This document shows, piece after piece, positions 19,925 to 32,033 of a DNA stretch of 64,000 bases. The translations under genes were made by a program, and so were the position numbers. This stretch comes from Monosporascus cannonballus. Its lineage: Eukaryota > Ascomycota > Sordariomycetes > Xylariales. Within the stretch, counting starts at the first letter, position 1, and the number at the start of each line of letters is the position of its first letter. The notes below the pieces were generated by a model, which was not told the DNA's origin, did no database searches, and saw nothing but the letters and a program-made list of their open reading frames with translations. The stretch spans positions 310,001-374,000 of the forward strand of contig QJNS01000006.1 in NCBI GenBank assembly GCA_004154925.1. The letters run 5' to 3'.

Positions 19925-22900
19925 CTAACGCCGGCCCTTTTCCGGGTCTCCTATGCGAATTGTGGGGTTGTCGTTCGGTTGCTCTATGTTGATGGTAATA
20001 GGTTGGTCAAAGTTGTTGTCGATGACGGGGTCATGATTGTCCTCGGAGACTATGATCTCGGGGGCAATCTCGATCTCTGGCACGTTGATCTCCTCCGGGT
20101 CCTCCGGGGTACTCTTCTTCCTCTTGAAGAGGCGGCCGAACTTGCCAAAGACCTTGGCCAGGAACCTGTAGGCGCCTGCGAAAGGGCCACCGACCGTCCT
20201 CGCGATCCTGGCGAAGAGTGGATCCGGGAACAGTCTGACGGCGACCGCCCACGGGAGGCACATGGCGGCCACGATGATGCAGATCGCCCACTGGGGGCCG
20301 TTGATGGGCTTGATATTGAAGGCCGGGCCGCCAAGGAAAACAATAGCGACTTGCGCCCCGACCATGATGACAGCGATGAACATGAAGAACTCGTTGCGGT
20401 GCACGCCCTCGAAGATGCTGAACTTGTTGTCGAGGCGGCGGTTGTTCAGCTGGTTGAAGATCTGCATCCAGACGAACGTGTTGAAGACCATGGTGTCGAG
20501 CTCGAGCATTTGGTTGGCGTTCTGGGTGTCATAGTGCAGGATCTTGGCGCCGGCGAAGTACAGGACGAGCGTCACGGCGAGCTGGAAGATGGCCTGCCCC
20601 ACGATCATCTTCCACATGTTGGTCGTGATAAGCGGGGCGTGCTTGGGCTGGGGCTTGCGGTCAAGGATCTTGTCGGTCGGGGGATCTGTTGCGAGCGCGA
20701 GCGCGGCGAAGGTGTCCATGATGAGGTTGACCCACAGCAGCTGTACGGCCGAGAGCACTGGGTCCATCTCCTCGGACGACACTGCGGTGATGAAGGCAAG
20801 GAGGACGGCCGTGATATTGACGGTGATTTGGAACTAGAACACGTATTAATCTCTACTTCTTTCGCGATCGCACCACGAATCTCTCCACTTCGTCTGCTTA
20901 CCTGAAGGAACTTCTGGACCGAGTCATTGACTGACCGGCCCCATTTGAGAGCGGTCAGGATAGAAGCGAAGTTATCGTCCATCAGCACGATTTCGGAGGC
21001 CTCCTTGGCCACTTCGGTACCGCAGACGCCCATGGAGAACCCGACATCAGCGGCCTTGAGGGCCGGGGCGTCGTTGGTCCCGTCTCCGGTAACGGCGACG
21101 GTGTGTCCTAGAGCTTTGAGCCGCGTAACGAGGATCCGCTTGTCTTCCGGCGAGGACCGCGCAAGGACTTGTAATTTTGGTAACTTGGCGTCCTTTTCCG
21201 CGTCGCTAAGCGCTCTGAAGGCAGGGCCCGTCATGATGATACCATCGGTGTAGATGCCGCATTCGGTCGCGATCGCCTTGGCGGTGACGGCGTTGTCGCC
21301 GGTTACCATGCGGACTACCACGCCGGCCTGCTGAGCCTTGCGGACAGCCTCGGGAACACCGGGACGGACGGGATCTTGGATTCCGACAACACCGAGGAAG
21401 ACGAGGTTCTTGAGGACGGAAGCGAGGTCGACATGGCCCTCCTCACCCAGCTCCGCGTGGGCAGGTGGCCACTGGGGAAAGTCGCGGTAGATAAGTCCGA
21501 TGGTGCGGAGGGAGTTCTTAGCGTAGGAGTCGATCACAGCAGTCAGGCCGTCTCGATCACTACTCGTCAGCGGGCTCATAGCAAGAGTATTAATGTCAGC
21601 CTTCTCGTCGCAATAGCCCAGGAGGATCTCCGAGGCGCCTTTGACCAGGAGTCGGTATCCGGAACCGTCGTGCAGCTTGATAACAGCGCCCATGCATTTC
21701 TTGCCAGAATCGAAGGGCATCATCTGGACGGCCAGCTCGTTGGCGCGTACTTCGGAGAGCGATTGCATGCCTAGGTGGTCCTTGGCCATCTGCAGTAGCG
21801 CCGTCTCGGTCTTTGAGCCGATGAAAGCGAATTCGCCGGCGTCTACTCCTTCGAAAGCGGTCGAGTTAATGGCGACGGACTGCACGATGGCATCTTTGGC
21901 AGCCTGTGACAGGCCTGAGGCCCACTGGATAATACTTTGGGCCTTGGGATCCTCGTCTCCGGCCTTGGCGAAGTGGGTGTCGCCGAATGTACCCGCGACC
22001 ACCGTCATCTTGTTGGTGGTCAGCGTGCCGGTCTTGTCGGAACATATAGTCGTAGCGTTGCCCATGGTCTCGCAGGCCCGCAGGACACGGACGAGGTTGT
22101 TCTCCTTCAGCATGCGCTTAGTCGCAAATGCGAGCGCAAGCGTCACAGCTAGGGGCAAACCTTCAGGGACAGCCACGACGACGATGGTGACCGCTACGAT
22201 CAGAATATCCAGGAACTGGGACGCCTTATGGTTCGGTGATGCCGTGTTGGTCGGGAGAGAACCGAGGAAACGGAACAGCAGGATAAAGAATAGAAACAAA
22301 GCTGCGCTACTACCCAGTTTCGCAATAGCAACAGCGAGCCTCTCCAGCTTCTTCTGAAGGGGGGTGGCCTCGATATCAGTTCTCACAGACATCATGATCT
22401 TGCCGAAGCTGGAGTAGACGCCAACTGAAGTGCACAGAAAAGTGCCGACGCCCTCGAGCACCTTGGCACCCGAGATGATGAAGGGGTCCAGGCCCTTAGT
22501 GCTCCCCCCGCATTCCAATGCTTTCATAACCTGATGAGCAGGCGTCTTCTTGATGGCGTCGGACTCGCCGGTTGCGGACGACTCATCGCACTTGAGGTCG
22601 TGGCCGTCGATATAGATGCCGTCAACTGGAATAACATCGCCGGGCTCGAGATGCACGACATCTCCGACTAACAGGTCGTGCACGTTGATGACGAAGGACT
22701 TTCCGGATCGGACGACCTTTATCTCTCTGTCTTCCTTCTTGACATTCAGCTTGACGAAAGCACGCTCCTTCTGCCAGTCGTTCAAAGATCCAACAAGAGT
22801 GACGATGAGGATTGCGACAATAATAGCTACACCTTCGACCCAGTCCAGGGATGTCTCACCGGGCGGGTGGTAAACACCGTACAGCTCGTAGAAGCCGAGC

Positions 22901-23523
22901 GCCAGTGAGATTGCGGCAGCCACACACAAGAGTATGATGACTTTGTCTTTATAAGCATTCCACATGAGTTGCCATATAGGCGTTGCTTTTTTCGGCGGCA
23001 GAACATTCTTGCCATAGACGCGAATGCGGTCGGCGAAAGAGTCGGACCCCTGCTGCTGAGAAGCGTGGTCCCAAGTTTCTGGGAACCTGTCTGACTCTCT
23101 CCTTACCGCCTGTTCGAATGTGACTCTCGCCTGGACGGAGGTCTCGTCGACGCTGAGACCTGTGCTAGCATCGGACTGCAGGCCGCGCTGGATCCCGTCG
23201 AGGCCGCCCAACGCCCGGAACGCATTTAATGATTTCGGGTTTAATAATTTGTTCAGCTGACCGGGGCTAAATGCGAATGGGTTGTCCTCGACATGGAAGT
23301 CGGCTTCCGTACCGGGATCTGGACGGAGTGCCGCTTCGGCGTCGACTGATATAAAACTCGACCCACAATCGGACGTAGTCGGTGTTAAAAACGGATTTGA
23401 TATATTCGATACGAATGATGATCCGGACGGAGTAGTTGCCCGGTAGCTGTCAATTGTGTCGGCTCTGTTGCGGGTACGGGTATCCAGGGCCAATGTTGGC
23501 GGCGCGAGACTATCGCCCGCCAT
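19925..23523 (-). CDS. Calcium-transporting P-type ATPase (PMC1-like)
   Basis: Two exons, 20902-23523 and 19925-20833, separated by a 68-base intron (GTAAGC...TTCTAG), encode 1176 residues. P2-type ATPase hallmarks: TGES at about 318, the M4 motif VAVPEGLPLAV at about 450-460, phosphorylation motif CSDKTGTLT with the Asp at 496, nucleotide-site KGA near 629, TGDN near 741 and the hinge TGDGTNDAP at about 812-820. The second exon holds M5-M10, including LLWVNLIMDTFAALALATDP, and a charged tail. The order and motifs match the plasma-membrane-type/PMC1 Ca2+ ATPases, which in fungi usually load the vacuole with Ca2+. The N-terminal about 180 residues are Ser/Thr-rich and probably regulatory. No lesion is seen. 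The opposite-strand 360-codon frame at 19823-20905 is a shadow. Confidence 0.95.
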
Positions 23524-26500
23524 ATTGCGGGAGAGGACCGATTATCCGGAATTAGAGTGCCGATACCGATGATAAGTAAGTATGCTTCTCGGAGGGAATG
23601 GATGTGTTGACTGGTTGACTCGGTTAATCGGCATGAGATTGCAGGTCCAGGAGTTGCACGGGAAGACGGGAAACAGCAAAGGTGATATACCCAGTGTGGA
23701 TCAAAGGGGGGCTGTGCTGCCACTGTCTTAGAGCTGACCTGCCTAGAGAAATCGGAGCCGTCTCGACATCAGGTTATGAAATCGAAGTAGAAAATCCGGA
23801 CGACGTACCTCAGGGACTTTGGGAGGCGCCGGGATGGTACGAAAGTATGCGCTGACTCCACTGCCGAGCGCTTACGACCTAGACAAAGTAGAAGACCAAG
23901 AGAGGCTGTGCAGAATGCCTTGCACTTCGCGTTTTTCACCCTCCTCTTCTTCACCCCAGGATGCCGGAGCCCGCAATTAATAGGCTTTCTTTGGACTTCG
24001 AGTTTTGGCCACGAGACATTCCCTCACTCGAAATCCTGAGGGGCAATCCTTTAACGTCAGCAGTGCTGGGCGCAGTCGTTTTACAAATTGTCTCGGGTTC
24101 GTAGCGACAAAGGGAGGCAGTGTTTGTTGGTTAGGCGGCGTCGTGGGCTTTCAGTCCCGTCGGGCGGCGGTGAATATTTAGGAGGCCGCTCGGCCGCTCT
24201 TCGCTGCAGCAGCTTACTCCGGGGACCAAGAGAGTTTCTCAAGCCTGTCATTCGCTATACACCGTTAAATCATCCGTCCGGTAACCAAAAACAAGTCCGA
24301 CGAGACTCGGCTAACTCGACCAACTAACTAAGTGTATAACAAGTCGCGACTGGCTATCTCTCTTTTGCATCGTAGTTCAACAGGAATTAACCAAGTCGAA
24401 AGGGCATCTCTCCAACGCGACTCAGGAGCGAAATTCGCATTGGCAGCAAATGAAAGGTCTTTCCATGGAATTTGTTGGCGAAAGGTACCCGATTGTCGTC
24501 TACGGATGCCAAGACAAGTAGTTTGAGGCTGTGTTCTTGACATCGCAAGGTCCCAACGAATCACATCACCCGCCAGTTATCCACCCGCATAGATCTAACG
24601 TTAACGAGACTACCGTGGCCTGGATTCGTTGGTCTTTGAAACTCTTCTGATCTCCCAGACTCCATTCGTTATGGTACCTGAACCCGGACTAATATCTCGA
24701 AACGCTTCTTCCGACATACTATGGTGTTATGGGTAATATTCCGCATCTAGTTAGGTTGCCACGCTACTGGGCCCCACCACACTTTCCTATATCGGGCAAA
24801 TATTCACTACTTCCATTATCCGTTATTATCTGTTGAAAAAACAGCTTGTTTGAAATAATGTTGTTATAATTATAATATTTATTTACAAATAATTAGCAAC
24901 GGTTAAAACCTTATAGGTCACCATTTTGCTGCATATTAGTTAAGAAGTAGCATTATGGCGACCCCGGTATTAGCTATACGAAATTTGTATAAGACAAATA
25001 CTAGCGCGGCCCACTGGTACCTGACCAGGTGCGAAATATTATGCCTGATACCATAGTATATCAAGAATAATGAGAAAAGGGATGGAGAAACAATGCGCTC
25101 TGCCGAGAATGCACCACGACCTGGTATGTACTCCTAAACGTCCCGTAGAAATCGTAACCCACTATCTCACATTTATCGTTCATATGTAGATTCCAAAGGA
25201 ATATGTATGGAATATACATTGGCCACTTCGTTCCAAATCGAGCTTGGGTTACTTGTCAGGGTTCTGCGATAGGAGTATCCACACGTCTACGGAGTGGACC
25301 CGGTGGGGGCTAACTACCTAACAGAAAATGCTCCTCTGTGTATTGAACGCAATTCCAACATTGAGCCAACGATACTATTCAGTGCCGCTCTAAACCAAAC
25401 TAGATCCGGCAGATGGGGTGGATCCCCGCCCCGTCTTGTATGTTTGGTTTTTGCAGATCGTCCCTAACCGGCTGGTTGATTTACCAAAGTCTCGCGCTTG
25501 AGGAGACTTCATATCTGACCACACGAGTTGACGAGCGCGTTTCGTTTTGGTCACGACGTTGAACGTCGGTCGAACGATAGAACGTGCGCAAAACAAATTC
25601 GAGACTTCGGTGCTGGGCGTGCGGCAAGAGCGCGCGAAATCGTAGCACGGCCCTGTGCGAGACTTAACCATCAGGGGGTGAGCTCTTGTCCACGGTTCAT
25701 TGCTCACCGCGACAACGACGTAGTACACCCGGAAGTGATGGCCAGCATGCCAAGCGTGGCTGTGTGCATACGGTAACCGCAGTCACTGAAATATTGACCT
25801 TGATCGTGGTGGAGATAAAACCTCAGTGTGGACTCAAAAATTCTGTTATTGACACTACGACTTGATTCATATCTCATTTGGGAAGGAGAGGAGCGTTTTG
25901 AGGATTCCGGTTGGCCCGACATATCTCCCTCTCAGCATCGATCTCCAAGGATATAGGACTGGCTGACTGGACGAGGCGCTATTAGGTTATCAAGCCGCTG
26001 ATATATAGTTGTAAACGGCTTAGCTGATCCCACGCGGAAAAGGACCAAGACCGTGACGAATCGAGAGGGGCTCATCGCCTGTCAGACAGCGTTATTGCCA
26101 AGTATGGCCCGTCTCTTGTCGCTCTGCGCTCATGCGGGAGACGCATGCCGAGGTTAAACAACTTGGAGCGATTCTAGACCTATATCCTGGTGCATCTGAG
26201 TTCTTAATATTGCGAAACTGCGAGAATATTCACCGTCACTTGAGAGGGGCAGGTACGTTATCAAGACATCGCGAGGCCTTGTCTTCCTTATGATAACCGA
26301 GAGACTGACTTGGGATAGACATGATGCCATCATAACTGAGCGGAAGAAGCCATCCTCGCCGATGTTGGCCCCCATGCAAATACCTAACGTCCTTCTCAAT
26401 CATTGAGAACTAATTAGATCAATATCCCAAGACAGACTATAGCTAGGTTGGGACTTCCAAGCAGTTACGTAGATCGCTGGGTTTCTGTGAAAGTAGCCAC

Positions 26501-27704
26501 TTCATTCAGAAGATCAACGCTCACAGTTAATTTGTATACATCTTCGGGGAGCAAGCTAAGATCAATTTCCTGGGGTACAACGAGGGGGTGTCGCAGTCCC
26601 TCAAGTCGGGCAGTGCCGATTTCTAAGGTCCATGTCGAGGTCAGTGTGTAATATTACATCATGTGATGTACTCGTCAGCAGCGGCTTCGCCTTCTTACGC
26701 TCTCTTGCATTGTGATTATATCCCTATGCATGAGAGCAGGGTGCTTTCCTAGCCCCCTTTATTATTCAGGCGGTCTATCAAGAACTTTCCGCCAACGAAA
26801 AACTTTTGGACCTCTTGCGATTGGTATCATCTATTAAATATTGCTTATTACGTAAATATTCTTCATGATGCGAACTAGTGCGGTATGCAGTGGCTATAAT
26901 ATCTGCTGATTTGAAGTTGCAATAGATACAGACCCTGGTTATCAGTAGTATAAAGTCTTCTGAATAGTTTCCCGCGTTTCCCGCGATAAGGCCCAGGGAC
27001 TTCCCTATCAATCGGATTCTGGGAGCGAATATCCTGTAGCTTGCAGATACGGTGAATGTCAACTATGGTGGTACACAGTTTGCCTTCTCCTCTCGCCCGT
27101 AAGGGAATTCCAGGTGAGGGGATTATTCAGTCGAAGCACAGCCTCGCATGGCAATGGAATCTTAAATATAGCATGGCACAGGCAATTGCGGGTAAGATTA
27201 ACATTGATTGGTTCATTAGCCATACTTGTGGCGGCTTTTGAATAGTGCGGGGCCTTGAGGCAATAAAGACCAAGCATCGTTACGCTTGACTACGCTGGAA
27301 ATGCCTTGCTGCGGCAGAATTACCGCTATGACTTTAGGCACACTATTACGACCGCAGAGTGTATTATAGTCCGGTAGAGTAGTTAGTGGTAAAGCTAACA
27401 GAGTGGCAGCATCCGCTCGCTTTGTAAGTATGGGGCAATACGTGTATCGGAGGCCTCCTTGCTAAGCCACGCTTCGTCACAGTTGCCCCTGAATACGCAA
27501 TGAATATTTTGATTCCAAAGCAGTCGGTCGCGTTTCTGTTCTTTACGAACTGATAGGTGAAACTGTAGGATTGATAATAACAATTAACTTTAACTTGGAT
27601 CATCCTAGCTCCCGAGGTTTCCGTTACCGAGTCGTGTGGCTAGACTTTCCAGTGCTGAGTCAACTTCTGAACGCCTGCTGTCACCAGAACATAAATATAT
27701 AAAC
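23524..27704. other. 4.2 kb stretch without recognisable genes
   Basis: The first 300-400 bases are probably the ATPase promoter. The rest has normal to slightly low GC, with one AT-rich pocket near 24840-24900. Open frames of 60-112 codons occur on both strands, but none looks protein-like, and no tRNA, repeat or domain remnant could be identified. Confidence 0.5.
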
Positions 27705-29527
27705 TCATGCTTCTTCTTTGAGCCGTAGGCATGACGGTGCATGGAGTAGATGCCCCCGCCTCTTACGGACGGAATACGTATATAGCCCGCCAGCAGCATA
27801 CACAGCGACGACGCTAATGACAACAGGCCACTGAAACTGATCGGGTCGGGAGAAGATGACCGTAGACGCATATGAAAGTAGTTCGAAAAGATTCTGGAAG
27901 CCTGCTTCCACCGTGGAAAAACTCCCACGGTGCTCAGGTTCGACTTCCTATATACCAATTAGCGTCATGGGACTCCAGTAATTGGCATTTGACGCTCGTC
28001 CACGTACATCTTGAACAATATTCTGAGCACAAAGATCGTAGCACCAGAGCCCGATGCGACTGAGCGCAACAGCAACGGCCAACCCAGTAGCAGAGGCAAC
28101 ACTGTTTGTACCCAGGCCGCGAAAGTTGGCGAAGAACCAACTAACCCCAGCAGCAAGCCAAATCATCTGCCAGGATAAACTCCAAATTCCTCCCCGGACA
28201 GTCCCAATCCGCTTTATCAGGCGAGGTGCAATCCAAGTAGCGCTCAGTTCGAATACTGTGCTGACAGTCCGGGCAATGCCGACATGGAGTGAGTTGTATC
28301 CCACCGAGATAAGGTATGTGATCATCTGGCCGGAAAAAGAGAGAACAGTAAAGTAGAGAAGAGAAAGCGCGAAAGACGGGAGGAATGCCGAATGGCGGAA
28401 GTAGAGAGGAAGGGAGGATATAGGAAGGATATAGTAAACAGCAGGTTTAAGCCTGGATTGGACTGCTCTAGTTTGAGTGACCGGCCTGTCGTCCGCCGAC
28501 GTCAGGGGTTCGCTTGTGCGGCGCAAAGAGGGAACCTGTTTGTAGACCTAGGACTATTAGCCACCCGGTACGGCAAGTTCTTCTAAGAACACTTACTTTG
28601 GAAATGCATATATACTCGGCAACCACAGATATAAGATTCATAGCAAGCGCGGACCAAATAGCGATGAGAATGGAGGCTATCGCGATGGTCGATATAACCA
28701 GGGGCCCCAATAATTTGCAACAAAGATCGATTCGACGGATTCGAGCGTTCAGCACTGTCATAATCAGTATTCAGGGGAGTCTCTTTACATTTCAAGGACG
28801 CCTAGAGTACACACCTCGACGTGCTGGTTCATTCCCCTCGGTGATGACGACGACCTAGGGTCGAAGTTAGAAAACATTTACCAGCCAACGTAATATGACC
28901 TACCCAATCTCTCTCTACGGAAACAAGGTTCAAAACAGAGCACAGTTTTTCAACACAAGCCAATATGACAGCCAAACCGAAGAGGCCGGTTTTTAACTGT
29001 CCCTTTATGTTGTCGCCCTGCTGTTCGAGCACCCAGAAAAGACCACAGCTGGCTGCAACGGCCAGGCGCTGGCCGACGATGGATATGCGTACCACCGTGA
29101 GACGGTTCCCCTTGTCAATCATCGATCCAATGGGCTGGGCAAAGAGAATTGCCGCGCCGCTGCGTACCAGGGCGTAGACGGACATGGGAAGCAGCGTATT
29201 GGGAAAGATAGAGGCCAGGAACAAGACAGCCGCGAACTCGAAGAGACGCGAGTTCCATGTCGACAGGAAATGCGAGATATACAAGTGAGTCTGGAGAGTC
29301 GTCGGAACGTCCTCTGGAGCCTGGCCGCTCGGTTGAGCCGCCGCGATCATGGCCGGCATTGGCTCGGGGGTATGTTGGGTAGCCTCTATCATACCGGGCC
29401 GACACGCACCCCCGACGGCTTTTGCGCGGGGGTTCTGCCGAGCCTGGGGTTCAATTGAGCCTTCATTTGCAGTATCGTAGTTGGTCTCGAGCGGTGTAGT
29501 GCGCGAAAACGGATTTTGTGCAGTCAT
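27705..29527 (-). CDS. Ferroportin-like (SLC40) metal exporter
   Basis: Five exons in transcript order: 28904-29527, 28815-28854, 28597-28754, 28008-28547 and 27705-27947. The introns are 49, 60, 49 and 60 bases with GT/AG ends and consistent phases, giving 534 residues. The start ATG is 29527 (MTAQNPFSRTT); upstream in-frame sequence has only a TTG. After a roughly 90-residue polar N terminus come about ten membrane helices. Ferroportin-typical stretches are LYISHFLSTWNSRLFEFA, SVYALVRSGAAILFAQPIGS, a cytosolic VERDWVVVI (split by intron 1), NARIRRIDL and a C-terminal helix pair ending before VRKRRGHLLHA. Animal ferroportins export Fe2+; fungal homologues are little studied and metal specificity here is inference. 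The reading frame is intact. It is the last gene before the repeat block, its start lying about 0.6 kb from the AT-rich boundary. Confidence 0.9.
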
Positions 29528-30110
29528 CGCAGTCGTTCCAAAGCCAAATGTCTGGCTTTGAATGAGGCTCAATGGTACTGATAGCGGAACTTCAGATGGT
29601 GGCAAGAAAAGCTTGTATCACCAGAGGGCAGGAGACTATAAACTGGCCCTTTTCTATTGATTACAGTAGTTCCTTCGAACTTAGCAGATATCTGCTTGTA
29701 TGTTTACGGTAAGGCGCGATTATTGAATCATAGAAGTGGAATGATCCGGAAACAGCCTGCCCGGTTAGTATCTCCTCGGGTGCGATAAGGTCACACAGTA
29801 AGTGGGAGCGGCGTCGACGTTAACCATATATGGGAAAAGGTCCACTTTGGGTTCGATACATGGGAGGAACGCGGTGGGAAACGGGTGCAACGGGTTGCAA
29901 CAGTTATTGCAATTAGCTTCCTGTCGTTATTTCCCGTTAGCAACTGCGTTTCTGACTGATTTTAGGTGTATTCTAGGGTCAGAATAGGGAGGAAACGGAC
30001 AGTTGCAGACCTTGCGATAAATCAGCTTATTTCCACTGCCTAAATCAGCCCTGTTGCTGCTTATGCAAATCTTATTAACGAAGATATCTTTCGCCCGAAC
30101 GCATTGCCGA
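29528..30110. other. Promoter side of the transporter, up to the AT-rich boundary
   Basis: Normal-GC sequence with no supported gene. At about 30110 composition changes within a few dozen bases to the AT-rich repeat block. Confidence 0.5.
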
Positions 30111-30884
30111 ATCCATTAGTTAGAAATTATTTCGAATTTTTATTCGTTAATTTACGCGATCCTTATATTAAAGCCTTATTTGTTGCGCTATCAAAGTTGA
30201 TAAAATTATTTATATTTATATAAAAAAATACAATATATAAATATTTTCGATTTCGTATATAATAAAGCGAAATTTTATTTATAAATTTATTAATAATATT
30301 TAACGAACGTTAACGAAATATATTTATTCTTTTTCGTTTTATTATATATATATAATTACTTTAAAAATCAATAGGGTTATATTAAAAAAATTTATCGAAA
30401 TTTTTATATTAATTTTTATTTGCTTTTTTAATGGCGATCGATTATAAGCTTTATAATAACTTTTTCATATATAGAATTTTTATAATTATCCTGAATTACT
30501 TTTCTGATATTATACCGAATAGTTAGATTAGATTTAAAAGTGTTATAACTCGAACAAGCGCGGATCTAGAAAACAGTCGTCTTACAACTGAAATAAGGCC
30601 TAAATAAGTTAAGTTACGTAATAGATACTTAATAGAAATTTACTAAATACGATTAAATAACCGTTTAATTAAATATTACTAAGTAAATTATTTAATTAAG
30701 CGTAATTAAATAAAAGAAGTTAATTATATAAACTTAAATAATATATAAATATATTCGTTTTTATAATTTAAATAACAATAATGTATAATAAAATATCGTT
30801 ACTTACAATATTTTTGATATTACGACATATAATTAATTATTATATTTGTTATTTAAAATTTTACGATACTTTTATTAATATAAA
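30111..30884. repeat. AT-rich left flank of the nested LTR stack
   Basis: RIP-like sequence that lay next to 57939 onward before element C inserted. A short protein-like plus-strand stretch near 30130-30200 (FVNLRDPYIKALFVALSKL) suggests a decayed coding repeat, family unknown. The last five bases, ATAAA (30880-30884), are the left target duplication of element C. Confidence 0.5.
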
Positions 30885-31218
30885 TATGACGGCTAGGTGG
30901 TTTAACTAACTATTAAACCCTAATCGTACGGGTTTATGTTGGCAGAAGTATTGTAAAAGTCTGAGCAATGGATACAGTATCGTATTACGTTTCGTAATAC
31001 CAAGAGGGTTTTGGATAACGAATTATTATTGCAAGCTAAAGCTATCTAAATTATAGAAATAACGAATATATATATCTTTCATAGATTAATTGAATTTTTA
31101 TTAAATCTTAATACCGTTACGAATCCAATTCTATTGGATTCGATTAATTTTATATGGATTTACTTGGATTTGGATGCCAAGAAAAATCCAAATTACGTAA
31201 CCCGTTTTTGTGTAGATC
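30885..31218 (-). repeat. Element C left (3') LTR, first part
   Basis: Begins TATGACGG, probably TGTGACGG before mutation, and matches 51958-51970 plus 57574 onward. It is broken after the pentamer AGATC by element A-outer and resumes at 45807. Confidence 0.85.
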
Positions 31219-31655
31219 TGTTATAGGAACAGGGGTTCCTGCCTCGAGGAGGCCAACCTTTAAGGCCTAACGCGGACCTGTCACGGCTAAACCCCGGATA
31301 AGGAAACTTAGCTCTTAAAAGTAATCTAATTAATCTAAATAATCTAAATAATTTGGGACCAGATTATATAAATTATATAAATTATTTAAATCCATAATAT
31401 ATTTATTTTAAGAATTAAAATATATAATAAATTAATTTTTTATATAAATAATATTTACTTAATTTTCGCTTTTTAATTATTAATTTAAACTTTTAATTAA
31501 AAGTAATTATATTATTTTTTAATTAAGGGAAAAATACTTAAATTTTTTTAACGAATAAATTATTAAATTATTTTTCGCCTTATTATTACTTATAAATTAA
31601 ATTTTTTTTGGATATTACTTATACTTTTAAATAAATATATAATAAGTTCGTTATA
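31219..31655 (+). repeat. A-outer 5' LTR
   Basis: 437 bp, starting TGTTATAGGAACAGGGGTTCC. A surviving GC-richer block lies in the first 110 bases; the rest is AT-shifted. Confidence 0.9.
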
Positions 31656-32033
31656 TTTTAATAATTTTTTAATTAATAATTAACGAATAATTTAAAGCCT
31701 AATTAAACATAAATTTTCTTAAATTTAATATAAACGATAATATAAAATAATATTTAAAAAATAAATAATATATCCAATTTCCGTTATTAATTAATAAAAA
31801 TTAATAATAAAATTAAATAATTTATTACTTATTAAAAAAGTTTTTTAACTAATAAATAACATAATATTTTTTATTATTAAATTTTAAAAAGGCCTTTTTT
31901 CCTTTTAATTTTAATAATAGTTTTTATCCGTAAAGGAAATAATTAAGATATAAAGAAATAAAACAAATAAAAAAGAAAAAAAATATCCGGCTGGAAAATA
32001 AAAAAAATACTAAAGCGTTTAATTAAAAAAAAC

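Noticed and set aside
19823..20905. 360-codon plus-strand frame
   Set aside because: Exact antisense of the Ca2+ ATPase second exon, intron and end of exon 1. High GC and acidic codon mirroring explain it.
23700..27600. Many 60-112 codon frames on both strands
   Set aside because: No start context, family motif or consistent composition; the density is that expected by chance.
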